DNA of 64,000 bases from Diploscapter coronatus (lineage: Eukaryota; Nematoda; Chromadorea; Rhabditida; Rhabditidae): assembly GCA_964036155.1 (NCBI GenBank), contig OZ038422.1, positions 24,699,201 through 24,763,200 of the forward strand. The letters run 5' to 3'. Of this stretch, positions 12,322 through 23,598 are shown in pieces. The translations under genes and the position numbers were made by a program. The number at the start of each line of letters is the position of its first letter. Within the stretch, counting starts at the first letter, position 1. The notes beneath the pieces are model-generated. The model did not search any database. It saw only the letters and a list, made by a program, of their open reading frames with translations, and was not told the DNA's origin.

Positions 12322-13333
12322 ATGTTCTCTATTACTCATGGTCAGCTACATGCTATAATTCTCTATGAATGGCGACGCGGATCCAACGGAGCGGAAGCGG
12401 CCAGGAATATCAATGGCGAAGAAGTCGTAAGCCGTCGCACGGTCACTCGCTGGTTCCGTCGCTTCGAGTCGGGAGATACGAGCTTTCAAAACGAGGATCA
12501 CCCTGGCCGCTCTTCATCCGTAAGTGAGGACTAATTGCTACGTGCTATTAAGGCGAATCCCGAAGTGACCACTTGTGAATTGGCAACTGCATTCAGATGT
12601 TGCTATTCAACCGTCATACGCCATCTCAACGATCTTGACTACCACAGAGTCCTCGCTTGATGAATCTCCAACCGCCACCCCGACTCCCAAAAATAGTGTC
12701 GAATGAACATCTGTCAGTCTCTTATCCTCCACCCGCACTGCAAAGAGTTTCTCGAGGATCTGGTAACTGAAGATGATAGCTGGGTCCTCTACGATAACAC
12801 CACCCAACATGCTGTTTGGATCCCGTACGGAGATGAGCCGCCAACTGTTTCGAAATCCGACTTCATCGCGTAAGATTCTCCTCTGTTGCTGGTGGGACGC
12901 AAGAGGTATGCTGTACTGAGAGTTGCTGTCACAAGGCACTACGGTCACCTCTTCCAATTACGCCCATCAGCTTGAGAAACTCGCTCAATCTATCCTAGAA
13001 AAGCGATCGAGACGTGCAAATGTCCGCCTACTCCACGACAATGCCCGCCCTCATGTCGCAAAAGAGACGCAGCAAACGCTGGTGAACCTGGGCTGGGAGA
13101 CGGTTTCCCACCCACTGTATTCTCCTGACCTCGCGCTTTCCAGCTATCACCTGTTCCATCCTTTAAAACAGTTCCTAGCGAGTAAATCGTTCGCGAAGTA
13201 TGAAGACCTCAAATTGGCTCTCTCTGACTTTTTCGACTCCCAGCCTCCCGAGTTCTGGACCAAGGAAATCAATGATCTCCTCACTCGCTGGGCTAATGTT
13301 GTTGATAACTCGGGTGATTATATCATTGATTGA
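12322..13333 (+). pseudogene. Mariner transposase, inactivated
   Basis: The first part (12322-12531) encodes the paired helix-turn-helix DNA-binding region (ILYEWRRGSNGAEAARN, RRTVTRWFRRFESG). In-frame stops follow at about 12532 and 12658, and the middle of the gene shifts frame. The first catalytic acid block is still visible (near 12765, EDDSWVLYDN). The last part (12923-13333) contains LLHDNARPHVAKE and YSPDLALSSYHLF. In active mariners the last motif reads PSDYH, so the third catalytic aspartate of the DD34D triad is replaced by serine. The element cannot make a functional enzyme. Confidence 0.88.
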
Positions 13334-13582
13334 ACCTAAGTATAAATAAAAATGTTCGTGTTAATTTTTGGGACATTAATTATACGCCAACCTAATATAT
13401 AAGGAAGGTCTTCGAAAACAATTTACTATTTTTTATTTATTTCAAATCCAATCGAACTGAAACTTGACAATTATCTAAACGAAGATAATTATTTTCCATA
13501 AAAATAATTTGGGCTTATACCTCATGCTAATTGGTTTAATTGGGCACTTTGCGAAACTGTTTACTATATTTTGTTCGGTACT

Positions 13583-14542
13583 GTAGTGCTATTATTATAG
13601 TAAGATTAGACTCGGCGGCACTTTGTTACCGCCTGAGTCTAGGGGCTTGCTGCGCATGACCTCCAAGTTCAAATCTAGCACATTTAATAGAATATTTTAC
13701 TTAAATCTATTTGCTTTGCTTAACCCAAATCTAAACACCTGGACCTAACTAGGGCTTTTTACCCTCCAAAGACAAATTATTAACGTTTTTCTATATCAAA
13801 CTTTTGAAGACAAATTCATAGAGCAGTTTTTCGTCGCATGGGTTTTTCTCGAAGACAAAGCGATACCGAGAAAAATTATTCTATACACAAATTGTACGAT
13901 CTACAGTTGGGAAACTTTGCTTTATCGACCTAATCCGAATGATTAAAACCCCCTTGATTTGGACTATGAAATTGACAAATCTCAGCTATGGTCATATTAT
14001 GACACCCTTAAAACCCCAAAGTGATTGTGAAAGCTGTCCATTAATGGTTACTTTCGGAACATAGGAATTTTCCATAGAAGTCGGTGCTAAAGAGTACACC
14101 TTGAAAAAGCCATTTTCCACACAAAAAAGCGCAATGTTTTTCGTTTATAAAATTAGCGTTAGATTTTTGTCATCATTTTTTGTTTGGCTCATTTCCACTC
14201 ACATTTTTCTTACTCAGTTCTAAAAGATTCGACGATCGGCAAGGGGAAATGGAATATTCGATGGAAACCTTTGCCAAATTCTTCTATGCTAATGCTTGTT
14301 TTAACAAAAAATGTTAATAAAAGTGAAAAATCTGAAGATGACTTTCAGAGCCGATATCTTTCCTTAGAGTTATTTTTATGAAAAATGGTAAACTGTTACA
14401 TGATCCATGCACCCTAATCGTTATATTGAATGGAGTGCCATGGATCTGTTTTCACAAACGGGAACTCACTTTCGCCTTCTAAGTGAAATGTGTCATTTCA
14501 AATAGGTGAGAATTTAATAATTTCTAACTAATAATACTTATA
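13583..14542. other. Unassigned region
   Basis: A short GC-richer patch at 13606-13680 is followed by AT-rich sequence. No coding, tRNA or repeat assignment could be supported. Confidence 0.3.
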
Positions 14543-15730
14543 TTAATTTACTTCTCCAACGAATTCCCATTTATCCGTTCGTGGATTGTATCCCTCGATT
14601 GAAATACAATAAGTTTTACGGTATTGCAATCTAAGTTAACAATTATTTCATATAAAGATATGGAAAATTTCAACTCACCCTCCTATTGCATACAATTTCC
14701 CGTTAGCGACAATGAGCGAATGGAACTGCCTTGCATAATTCATATAAGTGATTCGAGAAATTCGACTGTCAACTGGAGCTGAGGGGTCGAAACACAGACA
14801 GGATTTGGATATACCATAACTAAATATATAATGATCCATTATTTATCATACAAAATTAACGACCCTCGTCCTCCAGTTATGTAAATTCTTCCATTTAACG
14901 ATACAACTCCGAAATCCTTTCGTTTTTTTGGAATCTTTCCGATTTCAATCCATTCCCGTTCATCGTCTGATAATCGATATATCTTTCTACTTTTACGACC
15001 ATCAATAACTGAATATCCATAATTACAATAATGAATATGCTATGATGTGACCGTATAAAATTTCATCACATATTATTGCTTGAGCAATTCTAGTTAGAAG
15101 AGGAAAAGGAGGTCCTATTTGCCATTTCCCATCTATTAAAACCTGAATAAATTATTTCATGGACTTTCATTCGATCTCCTTACATTAACTCGATTCGTAT
15201 CTCCACCCAAATAATACAATTTGCCTTTGAAATAAGCCAAAGATGCACCATCACGCCATTCAGAAGGATCTGGACCTGCAAAATTCTTTGAATCGCGATC
15301 ATTCATGGAGATGTTGAACAGACCTCTTGAAATTTGTCGAGTACTCAGATCGAAAATTTCAAACGATTTATTTTTGCTTTTAATTGCAAAAATCTGAAGT
15401 CCAAGAAATTATTCAAAGTAATGAGCATAAGGGTTTACTTTATTCCGTGTAGTTGCTACTTCACGTGGCCAATACCAATTGTGAAATTGTGTAATCTTTT
15501 CTACTGAGGAAGTATATGAATTGAACAAACATATCCCTCCTTCATTTTTATCATTATTTGGGTACCAAACTAAATTTTTACGAATCGTTTCAAAGTCTCT
15601 TACTTAGCTTTCAACATAAACTCTTACGATAGAATAAAATTGCCTCACTGCTATTTGATTGCATCAGATTATTTCGACCTGCAAACATAATTAATATATC
15701 AACCAACTCTGTCAATTTCGCAAATGACAT
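14543..15730 (-). CDS. Kelch-repeat protein, copy A (5'-truncated)
   Basis: On the minus strand this region aligns exon for exon with the kelch halves of the genes at 38351-40831 and 43696-46187. All its exons are open: the ends of kelch blades are visible as GKLYYLGG, GRIYITGG and GKLYAIGG, and the last blade has GYNPRTDKWEFVGE before TAA at 14543-14545. Introns are short and share the sites of the other copies. The most upstream ATG I can support is 15728-15730. The signal-peptide and helical exons of the other copies are not found upstream, so this is either a shortened intracellular kelch protein or a truncated copy drifting under weak constraint. Confidence 0.65.
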
Positions 15731-16746
15731 TCGACAAAGCGACGATCATAAGCGATGATTTTTAATCAGTGATTCGATATAAAAAAAAGGTGTTAAATGA
15801 TTTTATATACCTAGAGAGTGAAAGTCCCGCCCACTTTATATTAGGGGGGAAACAGAAGGAAAAGATCGTATGGGTTATTTGGAAAAGGGTTTTCTTTTGA
15901 AATATCCATATTTTATGAAATATAATTAATGATCTTAGTCAATTCGAGTATGGAGAATATTTTTCTCCGTTGGGGCGAATCACGAAAATCGCGACATAGG
16001 CGTGAAACTGGGCATTGAAATTTTGAGATTCGATATTTTTGTCAATAACTTCCTTATTATTAGGTGTACACTCATGCACACCTAATATGGTATTTCTATT
16101 GGCCTGACGGATATTTGTGCAAAATTTCAGGTCTGTACGATTCTTGCAACATTTTGTAGCTCATTTCAAAGTTTATCCATTATTAGTCAGTTCTGAGGTC
16201 TACAAACACGCTCCATTGCTAATCCAACTGTCACAAATTATCATTTTCATCCATAGGTTCTTTGTTCAAGCCAAAAAAGTAAGAACAATCTTTAAAAACA
16301 TTTAGAAATCGTCAAAAATCCAAAGTAAAGCATTCTTTCCCTGTCTTTTGCAAACGAGAAACAGAGTCACGCCCAACAGTGGACTTGTTAACAAGCGAGG
16401 GGCAAATGAGAGTTGCATAAAGTAGTGTAAATTTGCGTAAAATGAACCATTCTCAAAAATCTGAACAGATTCAGAATATGAACGATGAGGTATTTTATGC
16501 AGCATAGGTTTCATGAGCCCACCTGATTTTCGAAAATATGCCTGCATTCTTTAGCTATAGTTTAATTTCTCCCCGAAAAGCAATATTGATTCATGGACAA
16601 TAGAGTGGAAAATGTACATATTCGAGAAAAAAATTGGGATAGAATTGATCACGTAGCTGAAATATGAAAGGTAAGTATTGCATAATTTATATGAACAGAT
16701 AAAATTTCTCAATCAGTGTAATTGAAGAGTGAGGAACGTTATCTTA
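15731..16746. other. Unassigned region
   Basis: AT-rich, with short frames only (such as 16117-16305 and 16302-16547) lacking recognisable motifs. Nothing further is supported. Confidence 0.3.
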
Positions 16747-16791
16747 TACTAGCCTTCGACGGCCGCTTCGCGGCCGCCAGGGCCTAGCCGA
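16747..16791. repeat. GC-rich hairpin repeat, copy 1
   Basis: TTCGACGGCCGCTTCGCGGCC forms a strong hairpin in an otherwise AT-rich region. Related patches are at 23357-23436 and 35125-35190. Confidence 0.55.
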
Positions 16792-16799
16792 ATTTCAAT

Positions 16800-17100
16800 T
16801 TTAATTCAATTGAAAATGCTATTTGAATTATTACAAAGAAATTGATTTTAATTTTGACTATTTGAATTGGGATGTGATTTTGAGTTTTCATTTGAATTTT
16901 GAACCCGAACTTGGATTAGAATTTGGTTTGGGATTTTCGATCTTGACTTTGACCTTCAATTTGTTTAATTTTGACTTGAAACACCTTGAATTTTTGAAAT
17001 TGAACATGGATTTGGATGTTCGAAGCTAATACTTGAATTTGGCCTGTTTGAATTTTAATTTGGATTGTGAATTAAAATTTAAATCTTGCTTTTTGAGTCG
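16800..17100. repeat. Degenerate TTTGAATTTTGA-type simple repeat
   Basis: About 300 bp dominated by variants of TTTGAATTTTGACTTG-like words. An open frame crosses it but gives only a low-complexity peptide. Confidence 0.5.
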
Positions 17101-17441
17101 AACTCGCTTTATAATTTGAAATATACATGAAATGTTTATCCAAAAATTTGACTACCTTTAAAAATTAGCATAATATTGGTATTTAGATATGTAAATTAGG
17201 CAGAAAAAAACCGAATTATTTAAAAAATATATATATAAAATGAACATTTGGCAAAAATAATGAATATTGATCTTTCGGTCCATTATCCATTTTTTTATCT
17301 CAACCATAGAAATTATCTGGTCCCATTGAATCTCTAATTCCACCTCGACCCTAATGATAATGACCAATTCTTTGTTAAGCCTTTGCCATTTATGCATTTT
17401 GAATATACGATAATTTGCTAATTTTATATATCTGCATTTGG

Positions 17442-17945
17442 AATTCCCATTCTCATTGATGCCATTTCCCACTATTTAGAGAACATCTTTAAAAGCCAAG
17501 ATATGTCGGATAATGACTACCCATTATTCAATTTTTCATAAGAGAAGAAGTTAATGAAGTCAAAAATTAGCATTTGTGCTAGCTAAAAACTAAATCGCGA
17601 TAAAAACTACATTGCACACGGGTCACGATTACCTTTCGAATCATCTGTGGGTTTCCTTGCTCACAATCAGGTATCGAGATCTAAGCTCAGACACACTCAG
17701 CAATTTTACTAAAAAGAAAAGATATCAGATTCGGATGCTCCGTACTTGGTTATCTTACTTTACCATACTTTATTAGTCTTAGTCATTTGCCAATCAAATT
17801 CTAAAAATAACAGGTGTACTCTGTTCATATGTAATACCCACAATTGTGTAATCAAAAGTGAAAATAAACTTCAGATTCCCTGTGCTCGATTATCCTTTCC
17901 ACCAGTTTTTGTCATTTTCTCATCGAAAGATGGAGTTTATCATTA
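17442..17945 (+). repeat. Dispersed direct repeat, copy 1
   Basis: About 500 bp starting near GGAATTCCCATTCTCATTGAT and containing GTTGCACACGGGTCACGATT-like sequence matches 24212-24735 in the same orientation, with scattered differences. Identity of the element is unknown. Confidence 0.6.
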
Positions 17946-18009
17946 AAGTTTCAGTGGATAATCTTTCCAAAAAGACTTTTGAGCTATGATTGCGTTATCA
18001 TATCTCAAT

Positions 18010-19162
18010 TCAGGGATGGGCCGGGACCGAATTTGAAAAAAATTCGGAACCGGGATTGGGAGTTTTAATTTCTAGCATTTTCAAGGTATAATAAACCTTA
18101 TAGGGTGCGTCTCAAAATTATGAACGCACCCCTCTTTTTTGCAATGTTCCGACTGGTGCTAATGCTATCAAAATTAAAATAATTTTCTATTATCAAGCCC
18201 ACAGAAGAATAATATCTATCCACTTTTCACCTGAATTGCTTCATCAGTAGACTCGCTGGCGACAAAATTAAAAATCCCTTGTCTCAAATTATGAACGCAC
18301 TTTGAGTTCAAGAGCCCCACACCCGCAATACTTGAATTATCTCGGCTCAAATTTTGTACATAGATTCTCTAATGTATTCTTCATATATCTGCAGGATTTC
18401 AGTTCGATTCAATTTACTATGCTGTTTCTAAGATTTTGTTCTGAAAATATCCCTTAACTATGGAAAATGTTAAGAAAAGTTTCTTCGAAAAATTCAAAGG
18501 ATGAAAATTTCATATGATATACGCAAAAATGACATAAATTCTGGAAATATATTCCATTCCGCTTCTTTTGAGACCAAATACATCTCTTGCATCACGTTAC
18601 TGGAGATCTACACTTCATCAAACATCCGACGTAGCCCTAATTATGGGAAAATATGCCATTTAAAGAGATTCTAAAAAATGTTATTCCAGGTTTCTATAGA
18701 TTTTTTCATTATAAATTGTTATAATCATTTGGAAGCCTAATAATGATGTTATCATGCCATGCTATCAGTTTCCTGATAGGTTAGCTATACTCAGAAATAG
18801 ACATTTTTGAAGAAGGTTCTCTTAACATTTTCCATAGTTAAGGGATACTTTCAAAACAAAATCTTAGAAACAGCATAGTAAATCGAATCGGACTGAAATC
18901 TTGCAGATATATGGGGAATATATTAGAGCATCTGTGTACAAAATTTGAGCCGGAATAATTCAGGTATTGCGGGTGTGGGGCTCTTGAACTCAAAGTGCGT
19001 TCATAGTTTTGAGACACACAGTCGAAAATTCATTCCATTGTCAAATTACTAAAAAGTGGCTATTTTGCTTATTTTGAAAATCGGAAGTTTCGCTAAAATT
19101 TGGCCGGGATCGGGATTAAAATTTCTCGAACACCGGGATCAGGGACTCCCAGTTCACCCCTG
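18010..19162. mobile_element. hAT-like element with 8-bp TSD
   Basis: Starts TCAGGGATGGGCCGGG and ends TTCACCCCTG, with ATCTCAAT directly on both outer sides (18002-18009 and 19163-19170). Terminal CAGGG and an 8-bp duplication are typical of hAT elements. No transposase is present, and the interior is largely occupied by a second fold-back unit. Confidence 0.8.
18105..19025. mobile_element. Fold-back element nested in the hAT element
   Basis: GTCTCAAAATTATGAACGCAC near 18109, and again near 18280, is mirrored by GTGCGTTCATAGTTTTGAGAC near 19000. Arms of about 210 bp (18280-18480 against 18825-19018) are strongly complementary. The outer boundary on the left is uncertain because the terminal word occurs twice. 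Confidence 0.7.
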
Positions 19163-19264
19163 ATCTCAATCGGTTATGAACACCTGCCACAATTTGTAAA
19201 CGAACCACCACTCTATCCACCCACTCTTTCTCCCTTCCTCGACTCTTTCAAACCTTCGCAAGTA

Positions 19265-19447
19265 AGGAAATGATTTTTTGGGTAAAGGTCCCCATTTCTT
19301 GGACCAAAATCGATCAGGTTCTTTATGTTGCACATCAGGACGAAAAGACCTTTCCAACCATGTATAACACTTGGGTCTACCATGCTTAGTATTCGAGAAC
19401 TAAGCTTGGACAGACAGACGGACACATTTAACGAAAAGTACTAAAAA
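19265..19447 (+). repeat. Short interspersed repeat, copy 1
   Basis: Contains the family words GGGTAAAGGTCCCCATTTC, TTGGACCAAAATCGATC and AAGCTTGGACAGACAGACGG, ending near TACTAAAAAGTAAG. Related copies crowd 22018-26150. Confidence 0.6.
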
Positions 19448-19449
19448 GT

Positions 19450-19469
19450 AAGATAAGATAAGATAAGAT
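19450..19469. repeat. Pentanucleotide tract (AAGAT)x4
   Basis: Four tandem AAGAT units, read as ATCTT on the minus strand, follow the 3' end of the LINE at 19470-21400. RTE-type LINEs commonly end in such short tandem tails. Confidence 0.65.
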
Positions 19470-21400
19470 GATATTTTTTTTTTCTAAAGTGGTCCCAGCA
19501 CAGATTTTAGTTTTTTTCCTAGCATTCTTCTCTATGTGGAGGGGTCTGCTACATGAGTCCTATCCCTCCATCTCTTTCTATCTCTCGCGTCCCGCTCCCT
19601 TAGTCCCGCATCTTCCATGTCTTTCTTCACGGTGTCGATGTACCGTGTCTTCGGTCTTCCACGGAGTCGAGTACCATCCAACTACAGATTCCATGCTGTC
19701 CTTGCAACTTGATTCGAGTCTTGTCGCAGAGCACTCCACTACACTGTCTCCACTTAAGCCATGCCGCGTCTATTCGACTCTTGACGGCACTCAGTGGCTC
19801 TCCGTCAGCTGAGATTCTGTCGCCTAGGTACTTGAAGTCATTGACTCTGGGGAGTTTCGTGCCATCGAGTTCGATGTCGCCTGGTGTCCTTGGTTCGAGT
19901 TCGAGGTACTCGGTCTTGCTGGTGTTCATTCTCAGTCCGTGCCGTTCGAGTCTTCCTTTCAACTTCTTCAGGTCTTTCTTGAGTTCATCTCTGATTGATC
20001 TTGCGAGCACGATGTCATCTGCGTAGAGCAGTGTCCATGGGTGTTCGCCTTGGATGTCTCGGGTGATTCGATCCAAGCACAGGATGAACAGCAGAGGAGA
20101 TATTGCGCTGCCTTGATGCACCCCGACCGTGACTTCGAATGGCCTTGTAGTGCCGGCCACACTTCGGCTGTCGGTGTACAGCATCTTTACCCACTTGATG
20201 TACTCCTCTGGGACTCCAGCATCTCTGAGACTGTACCATATCAGGTCGTGTGGTACTCGGTCGAACGCCTTCTCTAGGTCTACGAAGGCTATGTGCAACG
20301 GCAGCTTCTTCTCTCGATGCCTCTCTGCGAGTATTCTCAGTGCGAAGATGGCGTCTGTCGTTCCACAGCCAGGTCTGAAGCCTGTCTGGTTGGGTGTTAT
20401 CTCGACGCATTCCCGTATTCTCGCATCGAGTACTCGCTCGAAGATCTTCAGAGTGTGTGAGAGGAGTCTGATTGGCCGGTAGTTGTTGCATGTTAGAGTG
20501 TCACCTTTGCCCTTCCAGATTGGCACCGTTGTGGACTTCTTCCACTCAGCAGGGATTTCGTTGTCTTCGACTATCTTGTTGTAGAGCTTGGTTAGGAACC
20601 GTACTCCTTTGTCGCCTGCTAGCTTCCACACTTCTGCCGGTATATCATCTGGGCCAGTGCACTTGCCAATCTTTATCTTGTTCACGGCTTCTCTGACTTC
20701 CATTTCAGTGATCACAGGCACAGGTCTGAGGTTGGGTGTTCCTCGAGGAATCTGTGGGTGGGGGAATTCAGTTGTGGATATCTCTTTGTAGTGCTCCCTC
20801 CATCTGTCCATGATATCTTTGTCCTCGTATAAAACCCTTCCGTCTGCTGCCTTCACTATTCTCACATTGCCGATGTCCCTTGTCTTCGCGTGTCTGGCCT
20901 TTGCAATTCGGTAGATCTCGCTTTCACCTTGTCTTGTTTCCAGTCTGCGGTAGAGGTCTTCGAAGTGAGCCTGTTTGGCTTTCGCGACTTGTATCCTAGC
21001 CTCTTTCTTTCGCAGATTGTAGGTGTCTTTGTCTTGCTGGGTGCGAGTCTGTCTCCACTGTTTGAAGGCTTCTTTCTTGCTCTTGATAGCTGCTTCGACT
21101 TCGTTTGTCCACCACCAGGTCTCTTTCTTGATGCGACTTGTGCCTGGTTTCGTCATCCCGAACTGTTCACTTGCCACTTTCCGGACTGCATCTGCACACT
21201 GTCGCCAGTTGACAGCAGCCGAGGTCCTTGGGTTGATTTCAGGGATTGCTTTGACGATGTCTTTACAGGCTTGTTCTGAGGACTGCTCTCGTATCTTCCA
21301 CCATTTGATTCTAGCGTCACCCGTTGTTCGTATCTTTGTAGTTGCCTTCTTTGTGTACCTTAAGTCTGTGACCACAGGTCTGTCAACACAGATTTTAATG
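19470..21400 (-). mobile_element. RTE-like non-LTR retrotransposon, truncated
   Basis: The minus strand carries a reverse transcriptase reading frame of about 580 codons but no endonuclease domain, so the element is 5'-truncated near 21400. The 3' side ends in A-rich sequence and the pentanucleotide tract, as for a LINE inserted by target-primed reverse transcription. RTE is the best match by motif style; another closely related clade cannot be excluded. Confidence 0.8.
19532..21375 (-). pseudogene. Reverse transcriptase of RTE-like LINE
   Basis: Recognisable reverse transcriptase blocks in order are KCTGPDDIPAEVWK, NNYRPIRLLSHTLKIFERV, NQTGFRPGCGTTDAIF, FVDLEKAFDRVPH, GVHQGSAISPLLFI, the catalytic LLYADDIVLA and the thumb-side NDFKYLGDRIS. 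After codon position about 19705 the frame changes. The element's C-terminal region continues in another frame (LRGRPKTRYIDTVKKDM, ending at TAG 19532-19534), and the intervening segment seen in intact elements is missing. Loss of the endonuclease and this internal deletion make it non-functional. Confidence 0.85.
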
Positions 21401-21660
21401 ATTTTCTAAAATTGAGTTCAGCTCCAAACTTTTTCTTTCTGAAATGGCTTCAACTCCGATTTTGATGTTCTTGAAACAACTTCAGATCAGATCTCAACTT
21501 CTTTTCAAAAATAGCTTCATTTCAAATCTAAACTTCTTTTCTAAAATAACTTCAGCTCAAATCAAAACTTTCTATTTTAAATAAACTTTTGTTTCTAAAA
21601 TTCAGCGCAGATTTTGATTGATTTCATACTAAATGTACCCCGCAATTTATTTACAAATTT
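21401..21660. repeat. Degenerate tandem repeat of about 35-40 bp
   Basis: Words such as AACTTCAGCTCAAATC and AACTTCTTTTCTAAAATA recur several times with variation. No coding sequence. Confidence 0.5.
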
Positions 21661-22015
21661 GAATTTCAGGCAAAAACTCCCTTCTTGTAAATTTTTACAT
21701 TTCTGATGAAGGATTTGAATGTTCGCAAAAATGTAGTTCTTACAAAATATTTGGGGAAACATTAGAATTTTGAAAGGGAAATTAATTTTTGAGGTATTTA
21801 GAAATTTAGCAAAAATAATTTCATATCATTTTGGAGGTAGCAGAGCTCGAACACTACTCTATTCATCTCTTGCCATCGAGAGCCGGGAATCATGCCCACT
21901 CTCCCGCGGGAACATGCTTTTATTCCTGGTCAAACTCGATCACCCACTGGACCTTCTCTCTCTCTTTTCCTTTTCGCTTGCTCTCTCCATGTCACGTGCT
22001 ATTTCTCCATTTTCT
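21661..22015. other. Repeat-derived, no gene
   Basis: Contains GGAGGTAGCAGAGCTCGAACA and the surrounding sequence, which recur near 22975 and 24785. This belongs to the interspersed repeat cluster; short frames over it are not genes. Confidence 0.45.
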
Positions 22016-22017
22016 GA

Positions 22018-22205
22018 CTTTATACAGGGGAAACCACATTTTTGGGTAAAAGTGCCCATTTCTTGGACCAAAATCGATAGAATTTTTTACGTTGCATACC
22101 ACGGGGGAAATTGCTCATCTTTTAATGCAAACCCCGTCTCAATTGGATGATCACATTTTTAGATATAAATATGCACAAACAGATTTTACAAAAACACTAA
22201 TAGTT
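22018..22205 (+). repeat. Short interspersed repeat, copy 2
   Basis: Family consensus words are present: ACAGGGGAAACCACATTTTTG, TTGGACCAAAATCGATAG, CCCGTCTCAATTGGATGATC, ending ACAAAAACACTAATAG. Confidence 0.6.
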
Positions 22206-22552
22206 TTGAGTTTTGATAAGAAATTGAAGAAAACATGTCAATGATAATCGCGTAATTCAATGCAAAACTCAAAAGCAATACTAAACTCAAAGGCAATACA
22301 AAATATCTCCTAACAATCAATGAAATCTATCTTACCAATCAATGCAAATCTCATCTATCATATCTCACACCAATCAATACTGTATCCTCATATTCATATT
22401 TTCTATCCAAGTAAAAAATTAAAAAATTCAATCAACCATTTAAAATATTTCTTTGTTATCATTCAATTATCCCATTCATGTCATTTTCCAAAATTCTTCA
22501 AAAATTTCAAGCTCCTTTTCATCCATAAAAATGCAAAAGAGGACCGACTCAT

Positions 22553-22640
22553 TAAAGGAGAATCGAACTCTCGAATCTACCAATGCTCACTCGTATTCGC
22601 CACGAAGTCATACGCGCTATCCACTTGGCCATCCAAGTAT
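22553..22640 (-). repeat. tRNA-like SINE head, copy 1
   Basis: On the minus strand TGGCCAAGTGGATAGCGC fits an internal promoter A box, and AGAGTTCGATTCTCC about 50 nt later resembles a B box. A similar unit lies at 25429-25504. The fold is not that of an intact tRNA, so a tRNA-derived SINE or pseudogene is more likely. Confidence 0.5.
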
Positions 22641-22779
22641 GCTAACGGCTCTCTCTCCTTTCAGAGACACGCAGAATAAAGAGCCCATTCTCCCCACAAA
22701 GAAATAGCATGCGGGGGTGAGAGAGCAAAAATGCTAAAGGCAAATCACTTCTAATTGCCCAATTATCTCATCAAATCCA

Positions 22780-22920
22780 AACAAAACCTATACGTTGCAA
22801 ACCACCGGAAAATTCTGCATCTTTTGGTGCAAACCCCATCTCAATTGGATGATCACATCTCCAGATATAAGCTTGGACAAACAAACAAACACACTCAGGG
22901 GTTTTACTAAAGAGTAGGAA
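22780..22920 (+). repeat. Short interspersed repeat, partial copy 3
   Basis: Partial copy with TACGTTGCAAACCACCGG, TTTTGGTGCAAACCCCATC and ATATAAGCTTGGACAAAC, ending in ACTAAAGAGTAGG. Confidence 0.5.
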
Positions 22921-23159
22921 GTAGGATATATTTTGAGGTATTATAATTTTTGCAAAAATAATTTCATATCATTTTGGAGGTAGCAGAGAACTCGAACACT
23001 GCTCTCACATCATCCTGCGCTATTGAAAGCCAGGAATCATATCCACTCTTCCATAGGAACATGTCTTGACCCCCTGTCAAATTCTATGACTCACTGAGTC
23101 TTTTCTTCCCTCCTTTCCTTTTTGTTTGCTCTCTCCATGTCATGTGCTATTTCTCTTTT

Positions 23160-23356
23160 CTGACTTTATACAGGGGAAACCACATTTTTGGGTAAAAGTG
23201 CCCATTTCTTGGGCCAAAATCGATCGGATTTTTTACGTTGCACACCGCCGAAAAATTCTGCATCTTTTGGTGCAAACCTCATCTCAATTGGATAATCACA
23301 TCTCTAGATATAAGCGTGCACAAACAGACAAACACACATAACAAAAATACTAACAG
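23160..23356 (+). repeat. Short interspersed repeat, copy 4
   Basis: Nearly full-length family member; compare 22018-22205. It ends in ACAAAAATACTAACAGAG and abuts the GC-rich patch at 23357. Confidence 0.6.
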
Positions 23357-23436
23357 AGTAGATACTAGGCTTCGGTCGGCCGCTTCGCGGCCTCCCTTCG
23401 TCTAGGACTTTTGCTTCGGAAAAATGCAAAACGAAA
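23357..23436. repeat. GC-rich hairpin repeat, copy 2
   Basis: CTTCGGTCGGCCGCTTCGCGG followed by TCTAGGACTTTTGCTTCGG. The same order recurs at 35125-35190, slightly degraded. Confidence 0.6.
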
Positions 23437-23487
23437 CAATACCAAACCAAAAGACAATATCAAATCAAAACAACACCAACATCATAA

Positions 23488-23598
23488 CCAGAGATGCTGG
23501 TGGACCCGGCCCGCATTTTTGCGAGTCGGGCCCATAAAGAAATATTTTCAGCGGATCGGGTCGAATCCAAAAAATCCGGACCCACCAGCACCTCTGAT
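23488..23598. mobile_element. Short fold-back MITE of about 110 bp
   Basis: CAGAGATGCTGGTGGACCCGG at the left is mirrored by CCGGACCCACCAGCACCTCTG at the right. GC content stands out from the surroundings. Confidence 0.75.

Larger units (their letters stand above)
10125..13392 (+). mobile_element. Mariner element, itself interrupted
   Basis: Terminal repeats GGTTGGTGCATAATTAATG (left) and the complement of CATTAATTATACGCCAACC (right) are mariner-like and flanked by TA (10123-10124 and 13393-13394). The broken transposase gene is at 12322-13333, and a 2-kb fold-back element separates it from the left end. Confidence 0.9.
9528..13582. mobile_element. Tc1-like fold-back element containing a mariner
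   Basis: The ends are CAGTACCGGACAA on the left and its near complement TTGTTCGGTACTG on the right, bounded by TA, as for Tc1/mariner relatives. The complementary arms are 9528-9720 and 13397-13582. A second inverted pair (about 9717-9785 and 10060-10123) shows that the original element was a palindromic non-autonomous element of about 0.8 kb before a mariner entered it. It has no transposase of its own. Confidence 0.8.

Noticed and set aside
12607..12957. Minus-strand frame over the mariner
   Set aside because: Antisense to the broken transposase, whose plus-strand motifs explain the composition.
13606..13680. GC-richer patch resembling a tRNA
   Set aside because: No acceptable clover-leaf and only a weak B box.
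16823..17029. Open frame rich in F, L and N
   Set aside because: Low-complexity translation of a TTTGAATTTTGA-type simple repeat.
20129..21409. Long plus-strand frames over the LINE
   Set aside because: Shadows of the minus-strand reverse transcriptase, which has all the family motifs.
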